A stretch of 64,000 nucleotides of DNA, taken from Hymenobacter qilianensis (GTDB taxonomy: Bacteria; Bacteroidota; Bacteroidia; Cytophagales; Hymenobacteraceae). A model generated the notes under the pieces. The model did no database searches, was not told where the DNA came from, and worked only from the letters and a program-made list of their open reading frames with translations. A program made the position numbers and the translations under genes. The DNA is taken from contig NZ_CP060784.1 in NCBI RefSeq assembly GCF_014489555.1, forward strand, positions 3,162,001 to 3,226,000, in the 5' to 3' direction. Shown in pieces: positions 18,507-29,343 of the stretch. The number at the start of each line of letters is the position of its first letter. Position 1 is the first letter of the stretch.

Positions 18507-18745
18507 ACAGAGCGTTGCTTAAGTACAGGGTGGGATGGGAACGGCATGGTTAGTCGAAACGCAGGCTCCGACCAAATGGTAAGGTAGGAGGTTGGCCCGA
18601 AGGTTCCAATAGCGCCCTTTACGCAGATGGCCAAAAAACAGCCAGCCGTGGGGGGCTTTTTAGAACTCGGCCATTGACTGCTGCAATATTAGCTTGTATT
18701 TGCCACCTTTGCCCCGCCGCTTTAGGCAGCTTTCAATTTTGATTA

Positions 18746-19720
18746 ATGATGAAACGTATTGCAGTTTTTACCAGTGGTGGCGATTCGCCCGGCATGAATG
18801 CCTGTATCCGTGCCGTAGTGCGCACGGCCGTGTACCACGGTATTGAGGTTTATGGTATCATGCGCGGCTATAAGGGCATGATTAAAGGAGAAATCGTGAA
18901 GCTTGACTCAGCCTCGGTCTCAAACACGGTGCAGAAAGGTGGCACACTGCTCAAATCAGCCCGCAGCCAGACATTCATGACCAAAGAAGGGCGGCAGCAG
19001 GCCTTCGACCAACTTAGCAATCATAAAATTGACGGCCTGGTAGCTATTGGCGGCAACGGTACGTTTACCGGGGCCATGCTCTTTGAGCAGGAGTTCGGAA
19101 TCCCTACAGTAGGCGCGCCCGGCACAATTGATAACGACCTTTACGGCACTGATTACACCATCGGCTACGATACGGCCGTGAATACAGCGCTGGAAGCCAT
19201 TGATAAAATACGTGACACGGCCGACTCGCACGACCGCTGTTTTTTTATTGAGGTAATGGGCCGCGACTCAGGCTATATCGCCATTCCTTGCGCTATTGGC
19301 GGTGGGGCCGAAATTGTGATGATTCCGGAAACGCAGATGTCGACGGAAGCGGTCATTGATACCTTGCGAACTGGTTGGAAGCGCTCCAAAACTTCTTTCA
19401 TCGTCATTGTAGCTGAGGGCGACGAAGAAAATAACGCCACTACTGTAGCGGCCAAAGTAAAAGAAGCCATTCCTGAACTTGACACCCGCGTGACCATCAT
19501 CGGCCACGTGCAGCGCGGCGGCTCCCCAACTGCCGCCGATCGGCTTTTAGGCTCCCAGATAGGCATTGCAGCAGTGGAAGGCCTGATGAATGGCATGCAT
19601 AACGTGATGGCCGGCATCGTAGACCGCAAGCTGGTTTACACGCCTTTTCACGAAACCATTTATAAGAAAAAGCTTATTAATCAAAGCTTTATGCGAATGG
19701 TAGAGATTCTGTCCGTATAA
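18746..19720 (+). CDS. pfkA: 6-phosphofructokinase
   Basis: 324 aa, one full PFK unit. It makes fructose 1,6-bisphosphate in glycolysis. SGGDSPGMNA (10-19) binds nucleotide, PGTIDND holds the catalytic Asp, MGRDSGY and GHVQRGGSP bind sugar phosphate. One oddity: the metal/nucleotide loop reads GGNGTF where the well-known enzymes have GGDGS, so the metal-binding Asp is Asn. The following residue is Gly as in ATP-dependent forms. The start may be the first or second of two adjacent ATGs. A terminator follows. Confidence 0.94.
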   Translation: MMKRIAVFTSGGDSPGMNACIRAVVRTAVYHGIEVYGIMRGYKGMIKGEIVKLDSASVSNTVQKGGTLLKSARSQTFMTKEGRQQAFDQLSNHKIDGLVAIGGNGTFTGAMLFEQEFGIPTVGAPGTIDNDLYGTDYTIGYDTAVNTALEAIDKIRDTADSHDRCFFIEVMGRDSGYIAIPCAIGGGAEIVMIPETQMSTEAVIDTLRTGWKRSKTSFIVIVAEGDEENNATTVAAKVKEAIPELDTRVTIIGHVQRGGSPTAADRLLGSQIGIAAVEGLMNGMHNVMAGIVDRKLVYTPFHETIYKKKLINQSFMRMVEILSV

Positions 19721-19746
19721 AAGCCGGATAAGTCTGAGTATTTATT

Positions 19747-19772
19747 AAAAGCGCCCGAAAGGGCGTTTTTTT
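19747..19772 (+). terminator. Terminator after pfkA
   Basis: AAAAGCGCCC pairs with GGGCGTTTTT around a GAAA tetraloop. Confidence 0.9.
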
Positions 19773-19859
19773 GTGCCCTTTACCTTAAATATATATTTAT
19801 ATAATACATTGCTGTGCCGTATTCCTTTTTTACAATTTATACTTCTTCAATCCATACCT

Positions 19860-20495
19860 ATGACTTTGTATCGCCGTATTATTTTTGCCTTTATACTCAC
19901 TGTAGCTGTCTCTTCAGCCAGCGCCCAGTCAACCAACACAAGCTCCCCAGGAACGCTTCAACTGGGAGTGGGAACGGCCATGATGGGCACCGGCGATTAT
20001 AAGATGCTAAAAGCGCATTTGGAATACGAAATGCCTTTTTTAGGATACTTCGGCTCAGGTACACGTTTGGCTTTTGCCGGTGGTAGTAGCGAAGAGAGAA
20101 TTCAAACGGTATATAATCCGCAGAAACCGGGGAGTACCGGCGTAAATGTGCCCTTATCGCAGAGCTATCATACGGCTAATCTGGAGCATGAATTTTATCT
20201 GTATCCATTTGGGAATGATCGACAAGCCCGCTTTTTTGTGGGTGGCGGCGGCTACGTAGGCTACTCTAACCGATACGGTTATCCGCAGAATCACATTGAT
20301 TTTGCCACCAATGAAACCAGCTTAGACCTAGACCACGAAAAGGGTGTGCATGCCGGCTATATGTTCTCTCTCAACTTTGATGTCCGGCTTGGTCAGACAC
20401 AAGATTGGCTGATTGGCGGCAAAACCTCGTTTCAAAACGATACGTTTGGCAATTCACTCCTAGCCCTGCAATTCAAAGTAGGCCGCCGCTTTTAA
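19860..20495 (+). CDS. Putative outer-membrane beta-barrel protein
   Basis: 211 aa. Signal peptide MTLYRRIIFAFILTVAVSSA (1-22), so exported. The rest is a run of alternating hydrophobic/polar strands rich in Gly, Tyr and Phe (FFVGGGGYVGYSNRYGY) and ends in an aromatic residue (VGRRF), as outer-membrane barrels do. No named family recognised. The ATG at 19860 is chosen because it gives the signal peptide its normal length. It stands alone between pfkA and the convergent miaA. Confidence 0.65.
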   Translation: MTLYRRIIFAFILTVAVSSASAQSTNTSSPGTLQLGVGTAMMGTGDYKMLKAHLEYEMPFLGYFGSGTRLAFAGGSSEERIQTVYNPQKPGSTGVNVPLSQSYHTANLEHEFYLYPFGNDRQARFFVGGGGYVGYSNRYGYPQNHIDFATNETSLDLDHEKGVHAGYMFSLNFDVRLGQTQDWLIGGKTSFQNDTFGNSLLALQFKVGRRF

Positions 20496-20501
20496 GTCTA
20501 T

Positions 20502-21462
20502 CTAATCCGCTTTCTTGCTCGGCTCTTCATTAACTTGAGCGGTCAGCAACGCCATGATTTCCTCTTCCGCGGTATCAGGGTGCAGCCATTGATAAGCCGG
20601 GTCGCGGCGCAGCCAGGTGAGTTGGCGCTTGGCGTAGCGGCGGGTGTTGCGCTTAAGAAGACGCACGGTTTCAGGCCAGTCCTGCTTATCGTCCAGAAAA
20701 CCAAATATTTCCTGATACCCCACGGTTTGCAAAGCGTTGTGGTGTCGATGTGTAGCTACCAATTCTACTTCCGCAAGCAGGCCCGCCGCCAACATCTCAT
20801 CAACGCGCTGATCAATGCGGGCGTACAGTTCTTCCCGCTCCCGCGTAAGGGCAATTTTCAGAGATTGAAATGGGCGCTGGGGGCATTTTTCTGCGCATGA
20901 AAGCTTGAAAACGGCTGACCTGTTCCGCGTGTAACTTCTAAGGCACGCAGCACTCGTTGGGGATTCTGGCGGTCAAGCCGGGCATAGGTAACGGGGTCGG
21001 TAGCCAGTAACTCGGCTACCAGTGGCTCCAAGCCGTGCGCAGCGAGTTCCTGCTGCAAACCAGCCCGCACCTCAGGCTCGATGGGTGGCATCACGTCAAA
21101 GCCTTCCGTCACAGCCTGCAAATACAGACCCGAGCCGCCTGTCAGAATAACAACAGCGTGCTCCTGAAATAACTGCTCTAACAGAGTCAGGCAATCTACC
21201 TCGAAGCGGCCCGCGTTATAATCCTCTGCAATAGAGTGTGAATCAACAAAATAGTGAGGCACGCCCTGCATTTCGGCAGCGGTAGGCTTGGCGGTGCCAA
21301 TGCTCAGTTCCCGAAAAAACTGCCGCGAGTCGGCCGATACCACAACGGTTTGCAGGTGCTGGGCTAGGCGAACACACAGCGCCGTTTTGCCCACGGCCGT
21401 AGGACCAGTCACTACAAGGAGCGTGGGGCGCTGGGGGCATTTTTTGACAAAGAATTGAGCAT
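20502..21462 (-). CDS. miaA: tRNA dimethylallyltransferase, two frameshifts
   Basis: About 320 aa after adding one base in the G runs at 20879-20883 and 21433-21437. MiaA transfers a dimethylallyl group to A37 of tRNAs reading U-first codons. TGPTAVGKTAL is the P-loop, SADSRQF and the GTAKP block bind the tRNA and isoprenoid, and GGSGLYLQAV is conserved. The corrected first join gives SKNAPQRPTLLVVTGPTAVGKT with ATG at 21462. The second gives AQKNAPQRPFQSLKI. As a conserved housekeeping gene, real loss is unlikely. It lies 2 bases downstream of the glycosyltransferase. Confidence 0.88.
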
Positions 21463-21464
21463 AG

Positions 21465-22592
21465 CTAGGCCGGTACAGAAGCCGGTTGGAGTAAGGTAGC
21501 GTAGAGTACCAACAGAGTTTGCTCCTCGCGCTGCCAGTTCAGCTCAAGGCGGGCTCGGCGGCAGTTTGAAGCTAGCTGATGATAACGTTCAGGGTCATCA
21601 AACAATAGCCGATTGATAGCTGCGGCTAAGGCATCGGGCGTTAGCTCTACTACCTCCGCCACGTCGTACAAATCATTGAGGCGGCGGTATTCCGGGAAGT
21701 CCACAATGAGCTGAGGCACACCGGCGTGCAGATAATCGAAGAACTTATTGGCCAGAGAATAATAGTAGCTCAAGCCCCGGTTTTCGAGCAGCATAATGCC
21801 TAAAGATGCCTGCTGCGTAATTAGCCGTAACTCGTCGGGCAGTACAAACCCCCGAAATTCAACCTGCCCGCTGGCCAGCAGCCCTAGTTTCTGAGCCTGC
21901 TCCCGCAACGAAGCAGATAAGTCGCCTTCCCCACAAATTACCAAGCGAGTTTTTACCTGGGGCATTGCATCGAGGAGTGCTTCCAGGCCACGTCCCTCAT
22001 TCAACACTCCTTGGTAGAGAATATATCCGTTGGCAGGGGCTGCCATGGGCATGGGGGGCAATTCTGCTACCTCTAGACGGCTTATGTTGCGCACTACGGC
22101 AAATGGTTGGCCGTATTGTTGCACAAACCAATCAGCTATAGCTGGACCAACTGTGTAGGCTAAGGTAGCCCGCGGTACAATAAATTTCTCTACCTGCTGC
22201 CACACGCGTTTTATTATCGGACGACCCACAACCTCAGGTACTTCCGTAAATAACTCGTGCGCATCATACACAAAAGGCTGACCACCCAGCCTAGCCCGCA
22301 GCCACATAGGAAGCGCCGTATCCAGATCGATGGCGCACCACGCGGATGCTCGCTGCCGAACTAAATACAAAAACAATTTTAAGTTATATTCTAAATAGAA
22401 TAACTTGCCTTTTTTAAATAAACACCGTAAACGATGCTGCTTGTATGGCTGGGGGCTAAGAGGCTGAGAGTGCGGCCATTCGCGCCCGATTAAAAGCACA
22501 GAGTAGCCATGAGCAGCTAAACTGCCGCAAATTCGCTGCATGCGCTGATCATAGTTTAAATCGGTGGTGACCGCAAAGAGCAAAGGACGCAT
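21465..22592 (-). CDS. Glycosyltransferase, family 4-like
   Basis: 375 aa. GT-B fold with an N-terminal acceptor half (LNYDQRMQRICGSLAAHGYSV) and a C-terminal nucleotide-sugar half: YQGVLNEGRGLEALLDAM, VICGEGDLSASLREQ, then the Glu region SYYYSLANKFFDYLHAGVPQ. Such enzymes build surface polysaccharide or glycolipid. Substrate is unknown. It begins an operon with miaA. A 5-C motif copy (about 22451) is in frame here as LSPQP, so not every 5-base run is faulty. Confidence 0.85.
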   Translation of the reverse strand: MRPLLFAVTTDLNYDQRMQRICGSLAAHGYSVLLIGREWPHSQPLSPQPYKQHRLRCLFKKGKLFYLEYNLKLFLYLVRQRASAWCAIDLDTALPMWLRARLGGQPFVYDAHELFTEVPEVVGRPIIKRVWQQVEKFIVPRATLAYTVGPAIADWFVQQYGQPFAVVRNISRLEVAELPPMPMAAPANGYILYQGVLNEGRGLEALLDAMPQVKTRLVICGEGDLSASLREQAQKLGLLASGQVEFRGFVLPDELRLITQQASLGIMLLENRGLSYYYSLANKFFDYLHAGVPQLIVDFPEYRRLNDLYDVAEVVELTPDALAAAINRLLFDDPERYHQLASNCRRARLELNWQREEQTLLVLYATLLQPASVPA

Positions 22593-22740
22593 ACGAAAGC
22601 GGGCACAAAACGCTAGTTACCGATGGGCGAAAGCAAATGGTAAAGCGCAGTTTTTGATATATTTTTGACAAATTTAGAAGTTAAACCGCGTACCGGCCGG
22701 TGGTTTAATTTGAGTTGACCTGCCGGTGCTACCTCTTGCA

Positions 22741-25700
22741 ATGCCTATTCGCTCCGCATCATCGCTTCCTCCTTCCGCGCTGGGAGCCATGCCGGCCCAG
22801 TCCGACTTCTACCGCACCCTGTTCGACGATGCATATGATGGATTATTACTCTATGATGAGCAGGGCCGACTGGTAGATTGCAACCAGACGGCTTTACGCA
22901 TGCTGGGCACCACGCGGCCTATGCTGCTGACTTCCGGCCTGATGGCCTTTGCCATGCCGCCAGCCGATGAACGTCAGGATCACTGGCTTTCAGAGCTCAT
23001 GCTTCGCGAAGCAGTACTGCTGACAGCTCGGACGGGTGAGCGATTCTCGAAGTGGTGGCATGGCCGGCGCACCGATCATGTCATGATAGATGGTTGGGTC
23101 ACGCTTCACCGCATTCAGCTGCCCGTGGGCCTGCGCGTGCAGCTCACCCTGCGCGACGTAACCAAGGGTCGTCGTCGCCACGAGGCCAGCGAGCAGCGCC
23201 AGCAGGCCGATAGGACGCAGCAGCAATTGCGTGATGTGCTAAGCCGCACCGATCTGTCGTATGTATTGGTGAACCGTGAAGGTATCATTCAGGATGTCAA
23301 TGATTTCTTTCTGGATTTCACTGAGTACTCGCGTGCCGAGCTGATCGGAAAAAACTATTTCGATCTGTTCCCGCCGGCCTCCGATCAGGAGTTGAGCCGC
23401 CAGGCGTTTCTGCAAAACATCAAAGAGGAGAGCGTTGCTGATGCGTGCGAGTTTCCGCTCTTAACCAAGCTGGGCCAGACGCGGCTGGTGCATTGGCACG
23501 TAGAGTTTGCCCGCGACTTTGATCAAAATGTGACGGGGGCCTTTTTTGTGGGCCGCGACCACACCGACCGGCTGGTGGCCGCCCGCGCCCTCACCGACAA
23601 CCGCAACCGCCTCCAAGACTTCCTCGACAATGCCCACGATCTGATTCAGAATCTGAGCATTGACAACCGCTTTCTGTTTGTGAACAAAGCCTGGAAAGAA
23701 AAGCTAGGCTACACCGACGATGATCTTACTCAGCTGACTCTCAACGAGGTAGTGCACCCTTACTACAAAGCTAAGCTGCTCTATCAGCTGCGCAACCTGT
23801 ACAAGGGGGAGAAGGTGAATAAGCTTGAAACCGTATTCCTGACCAAGACGGGCAAGCCGGTTCACCTGATCGGCAGTATTTCCTGCTCGTGGCAGGATAA
23901 CGAGCCGGTTTCGACCCGCGCCATTCTGCATGATATTACCGACCGCATCAAGGCGGAACGTCTGCAGAAGGTTTATTACAGCATTGCTAATCTGGCCATT
24001 AGCTCCAAAGATTTGAACTCGCTTTACGGCGCAATTCATCGGGAGCTAAGCAAGATTATCGAAACCAATAACTTCTATATTGCCCTCTGCGACGACGCCC
24101 GCACCACGTTGCAGTTTGCGTATTTCGTGGATCAAAACTCCCAGGGCAGCCGGGGCATGGGCGCTCGTCCGTTCTCAACGGGCGTATCGGAATATATCAT
24201 CCAAACCGGGCGTCCGCAGTTTTTGCTGAAGCAGGAGCTACACGATCTGATTGCGGATGGTACCATTACCGCTTTTGGCCTGATGCCGGAGGTAATGCTG
24301 TGTTCTCCGCTGAGCATTGGGGAGCGTATCATCGGCGTGATTGCCGTGCAGGATTATCATAAAGCTGACGCCTACGCGACGACTGATATTGAGATTCTGC
24401 ACTTTATTTCCAACCAGGTAGCCCTGGCAATTGAGCGTAAGCGCAATGAGGAAATGATTAATAAGCAGAACGCGCGTCTGAACGCTATTTTCGAAAGCGG
24501 CTCCCATTTGATGTGGTCCGTGGATATGCATTCGCGTCTCACGTCCTTCAACCGCAACTATGCCGCCTATTTCCTGCGGCGCAACGGTGTGTACCCGGCG
24601 CTGAATGTGAACCTCTGGCAGGCTGATATGGCCATGATGGACGAGGAGGCGCACGATATTTTTCAGGAGAATTACAAAAAAGCCTTCCAGGGCCTGGCTC
24701 AACGATTCGAAGTGCGCCTGCGCGATGCTCGTGGTCAGGATACGTGGCGGGAAATTTACCTCAACCCAATTTACCTCGACGACGGCTCCTTCGAGGAGAT
24801 TTCGGGCATGGCCCACGATATCACGGCGACAAAGAGCTCGCAACTGGAACTCGCAGCTCAGGAGGAGAAATTCCGGGCTATCTTCGAGTCCTTCCAGGAT
24901 ATCTACTACCGCACTGATGATCAGGGCATTATCACTATCGTGAGTCCCTCGGTGTATGATGTGCTGGGTTATAAGCCGGAAGAGGTATTGGGTAAGCGCA
25001 TTGTGGATTACTATGTAAACCCAATAGATCGTGACCGACTGCTACTTGAAGTTTCAACTGTAGGGGCGCTGCGCAACTTCGAAGCAGCTCTGCGGCATAA
25101 AGATGGGCACGCAGTACCGCTGCTCATCAATGCCCGTGCGGTATCGGGGGCGATGAGCGGGACAGAAGGTATTGCGCGCGACATTACTGAGTTGAATCAA
25201 ATTCAGGAAGATCTGCGGGGGCTAAAAATGAAGCGGAGGCCGCTTTGCATGCTAAAACCCAGTTCCTGGCCAACATGAGCCACGAGCTGCGGACGCCCAT
25301 GAATGGCATTATCGGCATGATTGACCTTTTGCACCAGACGGTAGCAAGTGAGGAGCAGGAAGACTATGTGGATACGCTACGCAAGTCGTCGGATGCGCTG
25401 CTGGCTATTCTGAATGATATTCTGGACTTGTCGAAAATACAGGCGGGTAAGCTTCAGCTCAGCGAGTCCGGTATTGACCTGTCTTACACGCTTGACAAGT
25501 TGCACTCGCTGTTCTCGAACCGCGCGGCCCAGAAGGATCTGCAGTTCAAATACAACGTGACGCCGCACACGCCGCGCTTCATTCACACCGACGAAACGCG
25601 CCTGCTTCAGATATTATCAAACCTCACTTCCAACGCCATCAAGTTCACCTCGCAAGGGCTGGTGAATATTCAGGTGTCGTCGGTATCGACGGATGGCGAC

Positions 25701-26839
25701 AACCACACGCTGCGCTTCGCGGTGCAGGACTCCGGCATCGGAATTTCGTCGGAGAATGAGAAACTGCTCTTCACCAATTTCACCCAGCTCGATACCACAC
25801 CGACCAAGTCGTTCGGTGGTACCGGTTTGGGCCTGGCTATCAGCAAGCAGCTTGCAGAGTTGCTGGGGGCGAAATTGGCGTGATATCCAATGAAGGCGTC
25901 GGCAGCACGTTCTGGTTTACTATTCAGTGCACGGTGGCGCGCAATGAGGACGAGATCTTACAGGAGCGCATCACGGCCCGCGAGCGAACGCAGGAAGTAT
26001 CGCACTTCGCAAATGCCCCCCAGGTGCTGCTCGTCGATGATAACCCAATTAACCAAAAGGTAGCCGTGCGGCTGCTCGACCGTCTGGGCTGCAAGATTGA
26101 CGTGGCCAGCGACGGATTCGAAGCCATCAGCAAAGCCACCGATCCGAAGGCTACCTACGATGTCATCTTCATGGACATCCAGATGCCGGAGATGGACGGC
26201 GTGACGGCGATGAACGAGATTCGGCGGCGCTTAGGCAAAAAAACGCCCCCCGTAGTGGCCATGACGGCTTATTCTATGAAGGAAGACGCGGAGCGCTTTG
26301 TGCAGGAAGGCATGGATGATTACGTGTCGAAACCCGTCAAAACCCAGGACCTATACGCGGTGCTGCGGCGCTGGACCACGATAACGATGGAGCCTGCCAC
26401 GACTCCGCGCCTCGTGGGTGTAGAGGCAGCCGTGCAGGAACCCGAACCTGTGCCTGCGCCCGCGCCGGTTGCGGAGCCGCTGCCCGAAGACACAGCCAGC
26501 AGCATTGATACCGCCGTGCTGGAGCAGCTGCGGCAGCTGGGCGGCAATGAATTTGCGGCACAGCTCTACGATGACTTTGAGCGGGAGGTAAGCCAACTGC
26601 TGGATGAGGCCATGGCACTGGTTAAGGCAAAAGAGTACGCGCTGATTCTGCCCCATTTACACCAACTGAAAGGCACAGGCTTCACGCTGGGCATAAATAA
26701 GCTGGCCGAATGCGCTAAGAGTCTGGAACATACTATTAAAGAAGGTAAGTTTACCGGCATTGAGCAGCGTTTCTCCTCCTTGTTGCGTTACTTTAGGGAG
26801 TTCGTTTCAACTTACCCTGAAGTTACCCAAGCAGTCTAA
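22741..26839 (+). CDS. Hybrid histidine kinase, five PAS plus GAF, two frameshifts
   Basis: About 1366 aa when the G runs at 25217-25221 and 25865-25869 each gain one base. Domains in order: PAS (about 20-140), PAS (170-290), PAS (290-405), GAF (410-570), PAS (580-700), PAS (705-830), HisKA with phospho-acceptor in [11 protein letters not shown], ATPase with [15 protein letters not shown] and [10 protein letters not shown], receiver with [19 protein letters not shown] and SKPV, a Pro/Glu linker ([13 protein letters not shown]), and HPt with [11 protein letters not shown]. No membrane segment, so a cytosolic sensor. The first break falls just before HisKA and the second inside the ATPase. Start chosen at ATG 22741; GTG 22726 is possible. 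Confidence 0.88.
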
Positions 26840-26908
26840 TTCATCTTATACCCAATATTTTCTGGTCTTTTCTCTCTCCACCTCATCTGAAACTAAATCT
26901 ATTCCATC

Positions 26909-27286
26909 ATGGCCGAGTCCAAAACGATTCTGATTGCGGAGGATAGCTCCGTTATTCTGAACCTGACAAAAAAAATTCTGGAACTGCAGAAATACCACAT
27001 CCTTTCGGCCAAAAACGGGAATGAGGTCATTAAGCAGGTAGAGAGTCAACCCATCGACTGCGTGTTGATGGATATCAACATTCCGGTAAAAGACGGCATG
27101 GAGTGCACCCGCGAAATCCGGCGCAGCTCTAACCCGCAAGTTGCTCAGGTGCCTATCATTGCTATCACGGGCAATGCGAACAACTACTCCATGGAGCAGT
27201 TCCGCGAAGCCGGCATTACTGATTATCTGCCGAAGCCTCTCGACTTTGATGCCTTGGTACGTGTAGTAAAGCAGTATGTAGGATAA
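26909..27286 (+). CDS. Single-domain response regulator
   Basis: 125 aa, receiver only. ILIAEDSS is the acidic pocket, VLMDINIPVKDG carries the phospho-acceptor Asp (about 54), AITGNA the Thr position (here Ile-Thr-Gly), and LPKPL the Lys. No output domain, so it probably passes phosphate or binds a partner. It lies 69 bases after the hybrid kinase, whose HPt domain is its likely phosphodonor. Confidence 0.9.
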   Translation: MAESKTILIAEDSSVILNLTKKILELQKYHILSAKNGNEVIKQVESQPIDCVLMDINIPVKDGMECTREIRRSSNPQVAQVPIIAITGNANNYSMEQFREAGITDYLPKPLDFDALVRVVKQYVG

Positions 27287-27301
27287 GAATTAGCTAGTTA
27301 A

Positions 27302-27402
27302 AAAAACGTCTGTCATCCTGACGAAGGAAGGACCTTCTCACTTTAGCGCTGGTCGTTTTTCGGTGAGAAGGTCCTTCCTTCGTCAGGATGACAGACGTTT
27401 TT
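27302..27402. repeat. Perfect 40-bp hairpin element
   Basis: The arms are perfect inverse copies of about 40 bases: AAAAACGTCTGTCATCCTG at the left, CAGGATGACAGACGTTTTT at the right, loop about 21 bases. The inner part holds GACGAAGGAAGGACC. It shares the TCATSCTGA...GACGAAG layout with the REP-like family but is a different class. It also serves as a strong bidirectional terminator between convergent genes. Confidence 0.85.
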
Positions 27403-27415
27403 CTATGTTCAGGCT

Positions 27416-28611
27416 TTACTGACCGGTTACGTAGTTAATCGCTCGCAGAAGAGCCGCACAGGCTTCATCAATTTCACCGTCGGTGATGGTGAGAGGTGGC
27501 GCTAAACGCAGGGAATTATCGCAGAATAAAAACCAGTCGGTCAGAATACCCTCGTGCTCCAGGGCACGGTCGATGATGGGCTTGAGCACGTCATAAGAGT
27601 CGAACTCAACGGCCATTAGCAAGCCCTGACCGCGCACCTCCCTGATAGCCGGATGCACCAGCTGCCGCCGAAACCGGGCTGCTTTTTCCGCTACTCCTGC
27701 TAACAGGTTTTCCTCTAAAATAACGCGCAACGTAGCTAGGGAAGCCGCACAGGATACCGGATGCCCGCCAAACGTAGTGCAGTGCCCCAGCACCGGATTG
27801 CTGCGGATGCCGGCCATTATAGGTTGGGGGCAATAAAGGCCCCGATAGGCATACCACCACCCATGCCTTTGGCGCAAACCAGAATATCGGGCCATATCCC
27901 GAACTGCTCGAAGGCCCAAAAGGAACCCGTGCGCCCAAAACCACACTGAATTTCGTCCAGAATGAGTAGCGTACCGGTGTAGAGGCAGCGCTTGCGCAGG
28001 GCTTGCAGGTAGTTATTCTCCGGCACCCGCACACCCGCTTCCCCCTGCACCGTCTCAATGATGATGGCGGCCGTTCGCTCGGTAATATGCTCTAAATCAG
28101 TGAAATCGTTGAATTCGATGTGGCGAATATCGGGCAAAAGAGGGCGGTAGCTGCGCTTAAATCCTTCGGAGCCGGTAACAGACAATGCGCCGTGAGTGGA
28201 GCCGTGGTAAGCGCGGTGGCAGGAAATCAGCTCGGTGCGGCCGGTGTGGCGCTTGGCTAGCTTGAGAGCTCCTTCAACCGCCTCGGTGCCCGAATTGGTG
28301 AAGTAAACCGCATCGAGGTGGGGCGGCAGGGTTTGGGTCAGGGCGTGCGCTAATTCGGCCGGGGGCGCTTGCACCAACTCACCGTATACCATCAGGTGCA
28401 GGTATTTATCAAGCTGATGGTGAATGGCTTGAATAACCTTTGGGTGACGATGGCCTACGTTGCTGACCCCAATGCCCGAAATCAAATCCAGGTAGCGTCG
28501 GCCATCTGGCCCGTACATATATACGCCTTCCGCCCGCTCTATTTCCAGGAGTAGGGGAGAGTCGGATGTTTGGGCTTGATGCCGAAGAAAGAGCTGGCGA
28601 GGGGTAAGCAT
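27416..28611 (-). CDS. Class III aminotransferase (acetylornithine/ornithine type), frameshift
   Basis: About 398 aa after adding one base at G 27826-27830, which joins GAFIAPQPIMAG. PLP enzyme of the ornithine/acetylornithine aminotransferase group: TNSGTEAVEGALKLA binds PLP phosphate, LDEIQCGFGRTG has the PLP-ring Asp, AKGMGGGMPIGA has the Schiff-base Lys, and CTTFGGHPVSCAA follows. The exact donor is not fixed by sequence. ATG 28611 is chosen because MLTPRQLFLRHQAQTS matches family starts. The longer open frame to 28698 is not needed. Confidence 0.86.
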
Positions 28612-28743
28612 GCGAATGGGTAAAAAGATTCTGGGGGCAAAAGTAAGCACCGCGATGTCGGAAGCTAAGGTGTGGCCCGCTCTCAAGCGCAATTCCATAT
28701 TTGTGCTTGGATTTTGCCTCCCAGCTATTGGCCAGTAACCAAC

Positions 28744-28776
28744 AAAAAAGAGGCTGAATGCTCAGCCTCTTTTTTG
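28744..28776 (-). terminator. Terminator after the Spy-like gene
   Basis: AAAAAAGAGGCTGA pairs with TCAGCCTCTTTTTT around ATGC. It lies 25 bases past the stop of the gene at 28801. Confidence 0.85.
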
Positions 28777-28800
28777 TTATTTCTTTGGCATCACGCTCAG

Positions 28801-29309
28801 TTAATTGGACGTGCCTGGGTTAACCGCCGGTCGGCCCGACCGCCCGCGCGGGCCGCTGGCCTGGCGCTCGGTTTTCATTTCCTTCATCATTACGCGGCCA
28901 AACTCGCGCTCAGCCTTGTACAGCTGCGCAACCTGTCGGGCCGAAATCACCTTCTGAAATTTGGCGAAATAATCCTCCGTCATGTTCAGCTCATTTTTCG
29001 ATACCGCAATGATCTGCTTGAGATTATCGCGGGCCTGGTCGTCCGTCATGGTGGGCGTAGCGCTGCGGCGCAGCTGATCGTGGGAGCGGCGTAGCTCACG
29101 GCGCTTGGTGCTGTATTCGTTATACAAAGGCCAGAAGCGCTGACCTTGCTCGGGGTAAGCGCTACTTCGCGGGTGATATAGGCAATGCGCGCATTTTCAA
29201 TACGAGCCTCAATATCAGCGGATCGGGTATTCTGGGCGCGCAGGTTTGGCAGAGCTAGCAGCAGGAGCACCAACGCCAAACCTAAGCGAGAAAAAAGGGA
29301 ATTATTCAT
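28801..29309 (-). CDS. Spy/CpxP-like periplasmic protein, frameshift
   Basis: About 169 aa after adding one base in the G run 29152-29155. Signal peptide MNNSLFSRLGLALVLLLLA to about 25. The mature part is helical and charged with LTPEQGQRFWPLYNEY, the LTPxQ type motif of Spy/CpxP chaperone-like proteins, and a Gly/Arg-rich end. In this phylum such genes often sit with an ECF sigma factor, as here: sigma (29832), membrane protein (29344), then this gene, with gaps of 24 and 34 bases. Role in envelope stress is inferred. Confidence 0.75.
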
Positions 29310-29343
29310 AGTGGGAGGAAGGCAAAAAGGGAGAAAAGTACGG

